From positions 1 to 64,000 of the forward strand of contig CATLJY010000005.1 in the NCBI GenBank assembly GCA_949987705.1: a stretch of 64,000 nt of DNA, read 5' to 3'. The translations under genes and the position numbers were made by a program. The notes below the pieces were generated by a model, which saw only the letters and a program-made list of their open reading frames with translations, searched no databases and was not told where the DNA came from. Below, one piece after another: positions 21,679 through 34,089 of this stretch. Numbering within the stretch: position 1 is the stretch's first letter; each line of letters begins with the position of its first letter. The stretch comes from Thereva unica. Its lineage: Eukaryota; Arthropoda; Insecta; Diptera; Therevidae.

Positions 21679-23330
21679 GTATTTTCTCCGACTTTATTTA
21701 TGTATGTAAAAATGAATTCCGATGCTAATCTAGAGTATTCAGATCTTAATTCATCGTTTACATCCGTTTGTCTTTGGCATGCGGTACAATTTGTTTCTTT
21801 GATTTCGCAGGGATCTTAACTAATAAATTGTTCATAGTTTGGTGACTGTAGTTTTTTCAATAGCTAGTAATACGCGAAACAGCAAATCCATCGTTGAATT
21901 GAACCTAATTAGTCATGAAAACTAGCTCAAATAAATCCATTCTAATCCTGACTCTTCTAATATATTTCAAAAAGCTAAAGGACTAACGATCCTAATCTGA
22001 AAGTGTGCAAAACCTTTTATGGTTTCACTATCTCATCTAAAGCATTTGTCGCTGCAATATTAATTCTACGAAATAATAATATTTAAGCAAAAACTTTGTT
22101 AATTATTTTATGAAACACTTGAAAAAAAGAAGAAAATTCTCAAGGTACGTTAGTAAAATTCACCGTCACAAGGCTTACCAAAATTTAATTATCTCCAACA
22201 AAGGAGTTACCGGTTCCGACCGCAAAACGAAAAACCACAAGGCACGATAATGTTCATGACTTTTCCAACTTCAAAGGGAAAATTCCCCCGAAACTTTCAA
22301 GGAAAACTCATCAAGGAAACATGCGCCGAATCTGCCGTACCAAGAGGAGCTTTCACCAATAGGGGAAGAAAGTCTCTAAATAGGGGTTGATGGGTGCGTT
22401 GTAGTACTAGACTTTTATAAACAATTTCGTTGTAGGGCTATGAAAGACCAGAGTTTTGTATCGGTTTGGACGTTTGGAGGATAGGAGCTTTTACTGTGTT
22501 GGGGAATTCGTGTTACAGTTGATCAGGAAGGTGATGATAGCATCTGAATAATAGGGGAAGCGTCTCAGGGTGGAGAAAGTTGCTGCAACAACAACAAAAT
22601 AGGAATTTTATCAAGCAAACTCGGTACGGATTGATAACATGATATCAAAAATGAACCGTTTAGTACAAATGTGACTGTCGGTTGAGGTTGTCATTGTCGA
22701 GAGAAATTCGTGTTCGGTTTTTACTTTTTCAATGTGGAAAGCAGAATTCTAACATTCCCTTGAGAGAAGTCCGGTGGTGACTTGCACCACTTCGTATAGA
22801 CGACATACAGAGATCAGGCATCTTAGTAGTCCAAAGTTTTTTGTGCAATTTAAGAAATACGAAAAGAACAATTAAAAGGACATTTTGTTTGTAGTTTAAA
22901 ACTCTGTTTAAGTTTTTAGTAAATTATAATTAAAAGTTTACGGGGGTTTTTTTAATTGAAAAAAATAAAAACTAAATTTTTAGTAAAAATAAAGTGAATA
23001 GTATTAAATGCAATAGAAGCTCCTATTGCAAGTGAAAAGAATAAAGCTTATGTGTAGTTTCTTGTGTGTGTCCTGAAACGTTCGTTTCTACCTTAAAGGC
23101 GACATCCTTTCGTATCATGTAATAAGAGACGGTGATTGTAACGGAAGTGGATGTTAAGCTTCTCTATCGTGTGGTTACCGGACCGGGTACGTGATATCAC
23201 GTTCATAGTATTTATCGTATATATTCCTAAATGAATATTTGCCACAATTGTCCTTATATAATTCGTTCGTGTGTATAGCTGTGTGCGGCGATATTGTAGT
23301 TTTGAAATTTTAAGAGATAGTGTACCATCC
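21679..23330. other. no feature recognised
   Basis: AT-rich, with no long frames and no repeats shared with the rest of the window. It could be unique genomic sequence. Confidence 0.5.
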
Positions 23331-23334
23331 TTTC

Positions 23335-23366
23335 ATACATACATATATATACATACATATATAGAT
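23335..23366. repeat. ATAC/ATAT microsatellite
   Basis: CATACATACATATATATACA-type simple repeat. Confidence 0.8.
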
Positions 23367-25135
23367 AGAATTCACCCTTCTAACAACCCCCTCAAAATTC
23401 CAATCCTAAAATTCCCGATTTTAACCAAAAACCATTCAAGATATAAGTTTTGTGTTCTATTTGTATAAAAGGAGCCCCATAAGGCGCCAGTGTTAAAAGT
23501 TTTGCTTGTGTGATAAAATCCGAAAATTTTATTGCTAAAGTTGTAAGAATATTGGCCATAGCACGAGAATATAACCAACGGCGGTTGGGGGCTAAACCGG
23601 AGAGGATCGAGTAAAATAATATCTGCCAGAGCACCTCTAATAGGCAAGCAAGCAACCCTAGCAAAAAGTTGGATAAAAGATATATCTCTTTTGGATAAGT
23701 AAGATATCGTTACCCTAGGCTAAGTACAAATCAAATATTGATAAAATGTTTACAAGGATATTTTTTCAGTGTGTGTATATTTATGGGGTTATCATACTTG
23801 GAAAATCAAATGAAATACGAGAGGCGGTTTCTAGATCACAGAACCTTTTTTCGTATCCTTTTACCAACAAAAAAAATATGGTTTTTGTGTTTAGATAAAA
23901 GAAAAGTTTTTTTACTTTTTTTTGGAGACAAACATCAAAAGAATTGTTTAAGGGGAAAGAAGAATCATTTACATTTCTGAGACTACAGTCATATCTCTCA
24001 CTCTAACTTTTTTTGGGTTTGTTTTTGTGGGTTTTCTTCCTTTATTTTTTTTATTTATTTTTTATTTTTTTGTGGGTGTCTTGCCTGGCTTAGAGATAAT
24101 TTACCACGATTTATTTCTAGAAATCATCCCTCAAACGCGTTGTTGTTTTTCTAGCTGTGGGAGGTTGGTCTACAGAAGAAAAAATCTTTACTCCTCTACA
24201 CTATGAGATATCAAATAAAGAAGTAGTTGGAAACCGTCCAGCTCTGGTCGATATTGTTCTATGGAGTTACATTTCCAGTGATTGTGCTGTCTGAACTTTC
24301 TTCTTTGTATGTAAGACACTAAAAAAATATTGAACTTCTTAAGAAAAGTAAAGACTAACAACAGAAAAAAACAATTCAGAAGTAAAGTAAGAAATAAGCT
24401 ACCCCCACAAAAAATAAAAACAAATATCTTTCAAACCCCACCCCCACTACAAATATATCATTTGGCACAATATCTCAAATCGGTTAAGTAACTGGCGTTT
24501 TATTAAAAAATTTCCCCGAATCCTTGCCACCACCAACCAGGACTTCACTTATTTTTCATAATTAAATTCAAGGCTAAACCGAATTTTAAATGACTTCTGT
24601 TTTTTTTTCTTCTTTCATTGGCTTTTTTTTGGTTGTGTCCTTTTTTTCTTCATAATAACGCTTGAAAATTCCTTTATGCAAATGAGAATGGAATCTTAGT
24701 CCTTGCAATTCTTTGTCTCGTAAATCTAAATTCGGGAAAAAAAGAAAAAAAGGATATTTTTTTTTTCTACAAAAAAAGAAGGACAAAAAAGTTGTTTTGT
24801 CAACAACAGAATTTGCATTTTTTTTTGTTTATTTATTTCGGGCGCTTTTTTTTGTATTTTTTTGGGGGGTTGTGGTTGTTGCGGGGATGAATGTTTTTCA
24901 TGTCCCCAACACTAGTTTAGCTTTTGAGTTGAGTTTGAATCTAAGCGTTTTGGTTTTGGTCAGATTGTTTCATTATATAAGAGTGAACTAAAATTGTTTT
25001 TGAACTGAAGGTTGATTTTTGTGAATTGTGGTTTTCTAAAAATTTTCATTCTTTCTAATGGTTTTTTTCGTTATTCAAGTCAAGTCAAGACAAGGAAGTC
25101 AGCTAATTCAAAACACATTGAAAATAATCCGTCTG
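23367..25135. other. AT-rich region with long A and T runs, no gene seen
   Basis: Many poly-T and poly-A tracts (24.0-24.1 kb and 24.6-24.9 kb). The short frames here are low-complexity (Phe/Lys-rich) and not credible. Confidence 0.5.
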
Positions 25136-25230
25136 CGCCTTAAATGGTGTTATTTATAGTCCTTCATGAAATTTCTTCGTCCAATCGCTTCTACGTTTCG
25201 CTAGTTCTCTACAACTAGATATGATCTCTC
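25136..25230 (+). pseudogene. possible 5' continuation of LINE family D
   Basis: Sequence immediately left of the hAT element. It joins, across the element, to a WKKALVV-like reading at 26026. The match to RT is weak on this side. Confidence 0.3.
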
Positions 25231-26025
25231 CAAGGGTGGGCGACCTTTTCACATGGACTAGAATAAATTTAACTTTTTTTCCGCGGGCCGTAGTAGTCAA
25301 TTGACGTCTTTTTGTGATCTGTAATTTGTATAGAGTTTAGACTCAAACTCGTAAAACATGCTTTTCATTAGTATTTATTTTCCTTCTTTCTTTAATTTGC
25401 TTATTTTTGCCATTTTGGCATTACAATGGCACCTCGCCTCATTTCAAATATGACATTGTACTGGCTCAAAAGAAAAAAGAGGCACCTCTTCCAAATTTTT
25501 AGTCCGCATATGAAGGGAAAGACGCTTTAATGGGTAAATCACGCTATTCATCGGTCTTTAACTCAAACAAGCTTGTGTATAATGAAAATATTACATTAAG
25601 TATCCATTTTTTTAATCTCTTTTTCGTGTAATGACTGGGATGCCTATGTGGTTGTACAATACACGCGTATAAGAAGGGGACTTTTCTCATAGTTTTCGCA
25701 GACCCCCGAGAACGTTGTTATGATTATGTTAGGGTGATGGATTGACAAGTTTTCAAATTTTTTGGAGTGAAGTAAGAAAAAATCGGACTTCCCTGCGACC
25801 TCTTGTCTACAAAACCGGTTGGTGTATGGGGATAATAAAAGAAATAATGCATAGTGTAACCTACCCCAATGGATGTAAGTGTATGGATGCGCTTTTAATA
25901 TTCAATTCAAATTAGAATTGCATCGAAAAATATTTATTTATAATTTTTTCTAAAGATCTTGCGCGCCGGATATAAATATTTTACGGGCCGTAGATGGCCC
26001 GTGGGCCAGTGGTTTCCCATCGTTG
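25231..26025. mobile_element. hAT-like element, CAAGGGTGGGCGACC end
   Basis: The left end CAAGGGTGGGCGACCTTTTC and the right end (reverse complement CAACGATGGGAAACCACTGG) both have nearby GGCCCG/GGGCCG blocks (GCGGGCCGTAG and ACGGGCCGTAG), a pattern common in insect hAT ends. The flanks ATCTCTC and ATCTATA could be an eroded duplication. It splits a LINE. No transposase. Confidence 0.6.
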
Positions 26026-26286
26026 ATCTATACACCTATTTGGAAGAAGGCATTGGTAGTTTCTGTATCCAAAATATAATTCCCATCAAAGCCAGGCGTC
26101 CTATTAGTTTACAGTACTTCTATGTGAAAGTTTTGGAAAAAAGTTGTGCACAACCAAATAATGGAATATACAATACAATCTCTTATCCAAATGGCAATCT
26201 GGTTTTCGACCGAATCATACGAGACAGTCTTATTTAAAGTTACGTCAGGCGCTCGATAAGGACCAGTTAGCTGTATTAGTTCTGCT
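26026..26286 (+). pseudogene. LINE family D, RT N-terminal piece
   Basis: Readings in two frames: YTPIWKKALVVSVSKI (the WK-x-A-x-V-x-P-x-PK block), then LLSKWQSGFRPNHTRQSYLK (the QSGFRP..ST block) and DKDQLAVLVL, which leads into the first catalytic Asp block. It stops at the insertion at 26287 and resumes at 27651. Confidence 0.8.
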
Positions 26287-26542
26287 CAGGCCCGCCGCAA
26301 AACCTTGCGGAGCCTGGGGCTAAAATATGTTTGGGGGCACTTTCAAGATACATATTGAAATTCCAAAAAATCTTTGACTAAAAAAGAATTTGTGGTAAGA
26401 ATGAGTTCATTCAGAGCGTTAATTGTCCGTAATACAGGGCCACTTTTGAGCAGCGCCGTAGCGAGGGTCTCGGGGGCCCTTGTGCAAGATTTCGTAAGGG
26501 GCCCTTGAAAATGAATTTCTAAAAAAAAGTGATTTCGAAGCA

Positions 26543-26998
26543 AATTTCATGTGGGCGTCAAGCGTTGAGCGTCAAGTGTTTTCAATGCATCAGAAAGAGA
26601 GCGACTATATTTCTTTCTCTGTCTGTTGCATTGTAAAAACTTAAGCTGGTGACATATCCAAGCCGTACATGCATTGCATTCGTTGACAGATAATATAGAA
26701 GTGTGTGTATTCATATGCGAGCTGACGGAATATCCCGTGAATGGAAGGCATGCCACGGCTACTTTCAACTTTTTCTGCATTGCCGCATTCGAGATAGCAC
26801 ACACAAGCATAAGCACACAAACACATGAACACGTTACTTAGATTTTCGGGCTATGTGTGAAAGCCGGCACGGAACGCAACCATGTAATATTGTGTCAGAG
26901 GAAATTCGCCGGATTTCATGGAGCCTCTGAATGCAATGCATGTACGGCTTGGATATGTCACCAGCTTTAACGCTCGACGCTTGACGCTCCCATGAAAT
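26543..26998. mobile_element. MITE, GGGCGTCAAGCG family, copy A
   Basis: ATTTCATGTGGGCGTCAAGC at the left is mirrored at the right end (26970-26998). A second inverted block, AAGCTGGTGACATATCCAAG followed by CCGTACATGCATTGCATTC, occurs near 26643 and 26927. It sits inside the hAT element at 26451. Confidence 0.7.
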
Positions 26999-27015
26999 CT
27001 CTACTTAAAGGTCTT

Positions 27016-27152
27016 ATTCATAGGGGCGTCAAGCGTCGAGCGTCAAGTTTGTACTTGTTTTTACGAAACAGAAAGAGAAAGATATATTTCTGCACTTGTC
27101 TGTTGCATTGTAAAAAACTTTACGCCCAATGCCTGACGCTCATCCCATGAAA
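27016..27152. mobile_element. MITE, GGGCGTCAAGCG family, copy B
   Basis: Starts ATTCATAGGGGCGTCAAGCG and ends with a decayed mirror (GCCTGACGCTCATCCCATGA). Shares with copy A the AGAAAGAGA...TGTCTGTTGCATTGTAAAA interior. Lies 17 bp from copy A in the same hAT element. Confidence 0.65.
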
Positions 27153-27650
27153 TCGCTACTTAATGCATGTAAATAATAAAATCATAAGCTCTCTAACAAA
27201 GCAGCGTTCATTAAAAAAAAGGGTTCTCGAAAACATTAGATACTAATAAGAGCGTTCTAGAAAAAAAAGTTTCCCAGGGGCCCTTTCCATAAAAAAGTAG
27301 ATCCAATTTTATACAATGTTATAAAAACGTTATCGAAGATCTTTTCTAGCTCATACTTTAAAACGAATTCTACAAAAAAAAATCTTCGGGGGCCCCTCAG
27401 GGCCGGGGGCCCTGGTGCGCCGCACCGCCTGCACATGCCTAGTTACGGCGCTGCTTTTGAGTAACAACCTGAAATTTCGAGTCGAGATGCTGAGATGAAT
27501 TTCTATTTGCGAAAATTCTCGATAGTGGTTTCTAATGAAACGAGTGGGCGTTAGAATTATCGTATTGCTGATTGTAAAAATTTTATTAGTACTTGTTTGT
27601 GTGTTAGATAAATCAAGAGAACTCAGAAAAAGAACGGGATTGGTTCTGCT

Positions 27651-28690
27651 TGACTCTAACAAAGCCTTTGATTCGGTAAATTATCAAAAGCTGCTTAGTA
27701 AGCTTAATAGGGACTTTAACTTTTCATCTTCGGCTGTGAAGCTGATAAGTAATTTTCTGACTGGCAGGTCTCAAGTTGTTAAAATGGGAAATGACTACTC
27801 GTCCGCTGCGTTTCTTTATTTTGGTGTGCCTCAAGGCTCAATTCCTGCCCTATTTTTATTCAGCTAGTACTTAAATGGTGTACCAAAAGTAGTACGAAAT
27901 TGTGCTATCCACTTACATGCCGATGATGTCCAATTGTATCTCACTCGTCCGATTGGTCTAATCGAGGACTGTATTGTGCGAATAACGAAGATCTGCAATG
28001 TGTTCATGAATAGTCTCAGACCAATGGCCTGTTGCTTAATGCAGCTATATAAATCGGCTTAGCTATTTATAGAAATATCACAGATATAAGAGATTTACAA
28101 TATGCCGTAGTAAATATTGCCGTTATTGATAATGAGCATTCTGCGAAAAGTTTGTGTGTTTATCTGAACTCTGTTTAACTTTAGTTGCTGTAGTAATGTT
28201 TGTTAGACTTTGCGTAAAATTTATAGAAGCTTAAGGCAGCTGTGGATTAGCTGTCGTGCTACCTCACTTTGTATATGGTAGTCTTATCTTTCCCAACTTG
28301 GAATCTGTAGATACGAGGAAAATAATGGTGGCATTTAATGATGTCATAAGGTATATCTACAGGCTATCAAAAGGAAGTCACATTTCCATATACGTCAATT
28401 TGTTTTACCGTACATCCAATAAGACTTATTGGTCAAGGTGTCCGCTTGCCTTTCTTCATAAACTGATACATGCGAAGAGCCCAGATTACCTACATGACAA
28501 GTTAGTGTTTCTGAGATCTAACGGAAGTTTTCAGCCATGGTGTAATTCTCGCTTTGGCGAGCGTTCTTTCTTTGCCCAGGCTAATCGAGGGTGAAATTCT
28601 CTTCCGAGTTGTGTGCAAACTGAGGGATCCAGCGGAGGGTTCTGCAAGTTGATTAAGAACGGACAATTGTAGTTATATTTGTGGATGCTA
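27651..28690 (+). pseudogene. LINE family D, RT catalytic and C-terminal part
   Basis: Reads LLDSNKAFDSVNYQKLLSKL (first catalytic block), ISNFLTGRSQVVKMG, then FGVPQGSI and, after a stop, IHLHADDVQLYLTRP with an intact ADD core. Further on, HFVYGSLIFPNLESVD and FLHKLIHAKSPDYLHDKLVF match the C-terminal thumb and tail of CR1-like elements. Several stops and frameshifts. The catalytic Asp residues survive but the frame does not. The 3' flank has an ATT-rich tract at 28780-28810. Confidence 0.85.
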
Positions 28691-28956
28691 CACGTGTCAT
28701 TCTCTAAATTTATCTTGAAATTATTTATAACTTTAGTTCATAGCTTGAAATTGCTCGTTTTTGTTACTTTACTTCAGTTTCTGGTATTATTATTATTACT
28801 TTACCATTATTACTGAATTTTATTTTCCATTGCGTAGTGCTATATAAAAGGTGGAAATCTTCAGCACTTTTATAATAAATTATTTGAATTTGCGATCTTT
28901 CTTGATTGTCGTACCATTTTTTTGCTTTCCTGTTGATCTACCATTGAAACTCCTGG
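28691..28956. other. 3' flank of LINE D, ATT-rich
   Basis: Contains a short ATT run near 28785-28800. No coding feature. Confidence 0.4.
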
Positions 28957-29564
28957 CTACCCAAGTAAAAATAAATAATGGCCTTACAACGGGCGAACAC
29001 CAAACGTGAATGAAACATAGTTCTGGGTCCTATGAAGGGCATCAGAAAGCTCGTTGCAGGACAGTACGGCCGTACACCGCACATACACACCCGATGGTTA
29101 TTCTTTTGTATATATAATGCGATTAAAATAAATTCTTTTTAATATATAGTACATCCTCCACACTCTAATGAAGTTTGGGTTCCTCTATATTAAATCAAAC
29201 TCTTTGTTCAAGCGGTTAAATAAAAATATTTCCCGCTAAAATATAAATCAACACGGCACCACACACTTCACGTACAACAAACCGACGACTGGCAAGCTCT
29301 TTTCTTTTACGTAGGGTAATTGGCCATTCATTGTACATAACGAGTTATTGTTCATTTGCCCGTGGTATGCCCGTGCCGTGGTGTGCCCGCGTACTGCTTA
29401 GTTCTTGGCCATTTATATCGATTGGTCAAGTTTGGCCGTCGTGAAGCCTTACTGCTCACATTAAAAATGGGTAAAACTTCTACGACCGTCATATACTACT
29501 TAAAAAGCCAAGTGGCCGGGATTCGCCCGCCATAAGCCCATTTTTTAATTTTTACTCGGGTAGC
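28957..29564. mobile_element. MITE, CTACCC(A/G)AGTAAAAAT family
   Basis: The left end CTACCCAAGTAAAAATAAAT is mirrored by the right end CTACCCGAGTAAAAATTAAA (reverse complement). Next inside, both have ATGG.CTTA..GCGGGCGAA. Another end of this family occurs at 48827. No ORF. Confidence 0.75.
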
Positions 29565-31390
29565 ATTATTTTTATAGAGGTTCCAGAGCAATATGTTAGA
29601 ACTATCGCAGCCTGCCTGGTTTTATGTATTTTTTATGTGACAGGATTTATCTTAAGGCTGACGCTTTTTACTAACAAGCCGTCATGTGATGCAAGTTATT
29701 AGGTCAGTTCGTCTAGTATAATTATACACGGCCCAACGCAAGCCAAGCCAGAGATCAGAGTGCAGTTTGTGGGGGAATTGAGTCAATGCATATCATAGTC
29801 GTATGTATATAATCACCCTTGTGCCTCTGGTTGAGTTATAGCAGGTTGCCGTACAGACCTATGGTTCAATGTCCAGTAGCAGCCTTAATTCGTAATACAG
29901 ATAGAGGATACAATAAGTATCTATTCACCAGTGGCGGTTGGATACAAGGGGGGTTGGTGAGGGACATTCCCCCCCCCCCCCCAAGAGCTCTATGATTTAT
30001 TAAAAGAATGTCAACTAAAAGCAATTGAACTAGGAAATTTATCTCTCTATATACAAACCATGTCATAATCAAATCATGTCCAGCGCCTTTTGGATTAAAT
30101 TATCGAGGCCGTCATCACCTGCTACCAGTAAGTATTAGCATAGGTGTGGGTTATTGATCCCTTCTTTTAAGGAATTTTTTACAAAATCTTCTAGCTGTAG
30201 CTTGACGTGCTCTTTAAAATTGAATTAGTGGAACTTTCACTATTTTCTTATTAGTTCATGAGGCCACTAAAAGGAAGAGTTATTCAACTCATTTAGGAGT
30301 TATTCAACTCTAAGAAAATTAAAAAAAAAAAAATTGAAAAACCCTGTATCTTAGAGGACAGCTCCATCTCTAGAACAAATTTTTCCTCCAAAAACATCCA
30401 GGAATCACCCCTGAAAAAATTAGAAACGTAGTCCAGCTTGAATGTCGGATGACCTATACAAGTCGCGAATGAGTATATATGAGTCTTTTAAATCTCTAAA
30501 ACGGTGATATCTCAAGAATGGCAATTCGTACGAGAAAATGTAATATACATTTTTTTGTAGAAAATCGCATGATCTATAAACTACAGTGAACATTGTTTTA
30601 TAATGGGACTTACGATTTAAGATGTACATATTTGCAAAAAACTAATATTTTGACCCTAAATTCCTCTAAAAAGTGAGCTTTCCGGGGTAGAAAACCGGTA
30701 GACAATCGGCTCTGTTCCAATTTCCAGCCTGTACCCAACCATTTCCGCTATTTCGCTTTTTTCGGCTTAATTTACCTGTACTAAATGTTCTTCTAAATAT
30801 CTCTATAAATATAAAACAGTTACTGCCACTTACGCACAGTCCAAACCTCGGAATCTAAAGTGCTGAAATTTAACCAAGTATCCCTCAAATGACTTGGACA
30901 TCCACTATGAAGAGATTTTTCGAAATTCATTTCCTGAGGGTGTTACTATACCATACAGCATACATAATAAAACACATGTTTCTGAATTTCTCGGAATTCA
31001 TTCCATAAGATGGTGAAATGGGGGTTCAAAAATTGTGAAACTCGAAATAGTAGGATTTGTTTTCATTGTTTAATAATTTCTTGCACCCACCCAAATGGAC
31101 GAACAAACTTAACAAACGTTCGTTAATCCCTAAAATGCCACTTTTCTTGATGATGTATACGTGTCAATGTATAGATCAAATAGCTGCTTCAAAACTTGCA
31201 GATTATTGAGCAGAGGCGATTTACGCAGCAATTTTTTAACTATATTTCAAACACAATATTTTAAACTTTTTTGTGAGATGATAACAGCTTCCTTTTTTGT
31301 TGTTTTGTATTTTCTAAGGAAAAAATTTCTTGTAAACTTAGCGGATACATCCTGTATAAAAATGCGTGTCTGTTGGTTTGTAATGCAACA
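29565..31390. other. no gene seen; poly-C tract
   Basis: A run of 14 C lies at 29969-29982, next to an AGTGGCGGTTGG motif that resembles a hAT terminus without a visible partner. The rest is AT-rich. Confidence 0.45.
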
Positions 31391-31393
31391 CTA

Positions 31394-31580
31394 AAGCCGC
31401 GTTTACATCCCAAAGTCAACGCGAAAATGCACTTTGCAACTCTTTCATCACGCAGAAATTTCTATGAGTTTCTTTGCAGAAAATTCTGAAACTTTCGTGC
31501 AACAGAGAAAAAAGCATACAAATTGCTGTGCGATAAAAGAGCTCAAAGTGCACTTGGGACTTTGGGATGTAAGCGCTGCT
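31394..31580. mobile_element. palindromic MITE, TTTACATCCCAAAGTC ends
   Basis: GCCGCGTTTACATCCCAAAG at the left is mirrored at the right by GCAGCGCTTACATCCCAAAG, with GCACTTTG next inside on both arms. TAAA occurs at both flanks as a possible duplication. About 180 bp, non-coding. Confidence 0.7.
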
Positions 31581-33120
31581 TAAAACTCAAACACTAGACT
31601 GCCGATTGAGCTGAAATTTTCACAGAATGTGGGTTTTGAACAAATCTCGGTAAACAACATAGAACGAATACGATCGGCAAAGTCGTAACAAGAGAAATAG
31701 AAAACAGGAAATATCAGACGACACATACGCAGCCAACCTTATTTTTTCCATTGATAATTGATTATTTTTAAACAAAATAGAAGTGATAAAAAATAGATAC
31801 AAAATAATTTGAGTACAAAATCATCACGCATAAATGTAAATAAAAAACAAACAAAAAATTGAAATTGTCCGTAAAATACAAAAAAAAAAAAATATTTCAT
31901 TGAATCGACTTTCTTCGCTTGTAGTGGCCATGGGCGTAGCAATGAATTTTTGCTGGGTTGGGCCAGATTTTAAACCACCATTAATTACCGACTGACAGAT
32001 GATAAATAACAAAACTAATTTTTTTTTTTTTCAATTTTTAAGTACAGACTACCTAGGTATTTAGAACTTTTAAAAGGGAGGTATGCACGTTACCTAGCCA
32101 CCTTGATAGGCCGATCGATAATAATCGTATTCTGGCTCCTCCAAAAACCGGAGACAAAATCGGCATTACGTTATCCTCAATGCTGTTTTTTATCGTGTTC
32201 AGTTCGAAAGATCGCTGTGTGGCTAGCCAGCTTGACATCACGCTGGCGGTTTTCATCATTATTTAAACAATGAGAAGAGCGACAAAATTATTTTTGACGT
32301 CACAATTAGCAACAAATTAGCTACAAATCATAGATCCAGACCCACGTGTCCCGGCTCTTTGGCTACCTAGTTTAATATATGTATACACCTGCGGTTACCA
32401 TGGAAATAGAAGTGCGCCAAAAAGTACATTTGTACTGCGCATTTAAGGTTGTACATATCATATATACTGAGTTTCTATTGGAGCCGAGTTGAGTTGGATT
32501 TGAATTTAAAACTCAACGACTTAACTATTTATTTCTGGTTGTATTCCGCGTTATATGTTACGTATATATGAAATGAACTTAGCTCCTGACTTTTTGCCTT
32601 TTCTTCCGTAAGAGATTATACTCTTTGTCTAAAGCTGGTAATAAGTTTTGCATTGCGTTACGAGCGTGCAAGTTATTTCCGAGGCAGCATTGCCAACTTG
32701 TTTTTGGCAGTGGTTTTGCCACTAGAACTGGTAGTTTATAGTTGCCGTTAGTGAGGAAAAAATCTAGTGGTTAGTAGGTTTTTTTTGGTGGTAATAGGAA
32801 AGTGTACAAGTATACAAAATTGGTATTGGCCATTCACTAAACCATAATAAGACATCAATTACCCCTTACCTAATGATTCACTTAAATAAAAAACAAAAGT
32901 TTTTGCCAAAGTGTAATGAAACCAAAAATACCACCAATTTTTCGTATGAAGTTCTGCAGCTTAAAGACACATCAAGAGTGACTCGCTCTAACGTTTAACT
33001 TTAGTTCGAGTCCAGTTGGGCGAACTGAGTTCTGTTTTAAGGACCGTCCTCACTACATAAACTTAGATTCCACGTGCTTTTGGCCGTAAGGCGTTTGAAA
33101 AGAGCACGCGTGTACTTTTA

Positions 33121-33332
33121 CCCCCGTATTCTAAAAGCAGCTATAAGTCACAACACAATCAAAATAGAAAACCTTTACTAAATCAACAGTAACTTAGAAG
33201 CGAAGTAGGAATGAAATAAACGTAACTTCTCTTAGCATTGACATAAAAACCAAAATAAGATTTTCATAAGATGTAAGCGTGAGCCGCCAAACCTTGTGAC
33301 TTATGACTGGTCACAATTTTAGAACAGGGGGA
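33121..33332. mobile_element. Tc1/mariner-type MITE, copy 1, TA target
   Basis: CCCCCGTATTCTAAAA and its mirror TTTTAGAACAGGGGGA, flanked by TA on both sides. Copy 2 of element X lacks it, which shows the empty site. 212 bp. Confidence 0.8.
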
Positions 33333-33937
33333 TAATTTTCTGAATCGGGAGTTGAGAGTAATATCTAGAATTATTAGATTTATGTTGGATCCTAAAGCAA
33401 GAACTAATCTGAAAACAAATAATTTATGAGCTTTTTAAAAATGAATATTAATTAATCTACAACATTCACAAAAAACCAATTTTCATTTGAAAGGCCATAC
33501 GCGCTTTTGTAAAGCCCGTATTGTGTGAACGTACAATGCACCGTTTTAATTCCAGACTATTGTCCGCGCAGTTTTGCCCCACTACCCTTGACATTAAAAA
33601 GGTAATCACAAAACTCTTTATGAAAAATAGGCAAAAGCGCGTAAGAGCTAAGTTCGCGTAGTGTGGATCCACCACTATCCTCAGTTGAATATATGGAAAT
33701 TGTATGCGAATTGAGGCTATTTTCAAGTTCAGTTCACTAATTTACTCGTACTTAGGCAGTTCGGTCAATGAAGCCAGGTTATAATGGTAATTTGTCAAAG
33801 CAATAATGCTGATTCTATTATTAAAATCTATTATTTTATAGCAATTTATTAGTGCAGTGATTATCATTTTGTTTTTTGAATTAGTTGGGAACAGCGTCTA
33901 TCTAACATTAAGTTTGAGGAACTTTAGATATAATATA

Positions 33938-34089
33938 CCCCTGTATTCTAAAGGTATTTATTTTGAAGTTGTTTATACGTAACTTCTGTCAACATCGACA
34001 TAGAAACCAAAATAAGAAGTTTATAAAAAGCAAGCGCGAGTCGCTAAAGCTTGTGGCTTATGACTGGTCTCAATTTTAGAATAGGGGGT
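33938..34089. mobile_element. Tc1/mariner-type MITE, copy 2, TA target
   Basis: CCCCTGTATTCTAAA and mirror TTTTAGAATAGGGGGT, TA on both sides. Shares ACCAAAATAAGA and TTATGACTGGTC with copy 1. Shorter (152 bp). Absent from element X copy 2. Confidence 0.75.

Larger units (their letters stand above)
26451..27453. mobile_element. hAT element nested in the previous one, 1003 bp
   Basis: Perfect 8-bp duplication CTTTTGAG (26443-26450 and 27454-27461). TIR is CAGCGCCGTAGCGAGG on the left and CAGCGCCGTAACTAGG reverse-complemented from the right, 13 of 16 matching. Subterminal GGGGGCCC/GGGCCCT blocks near both ends. No transposase. The 8-bp target is identical to that of the hAT element at 1674-3139. 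Confidence 0.85.
26287..27642. mobile_element. hAT-like element inserted in LINE family D
   Basis: An 8-bp duplication GTTCTGCT (26279-26286 and 27643-27650) flanks it. The LINE codons for VLVLLD resume exactly across one copy of the 8-mer. Ends are CAGGCCCGCCG (left) and CAATCCCGTTC (right, reverse complement), so TIRs are short and imperfect. About 1 kb of its length is a second hAT element. Confidence 0.75.

Noticed and set aside
24586..24991. Phe- and Lys-rich frames
   Set aside because: Products of poly-T/poly-A tracts.
29969..29982. Poly-C run as an i-motif or regulatory element
   Set aside because: A single homopolymer with no second tract; more likely slippage or an assembly artefact near an old hAT-like end.
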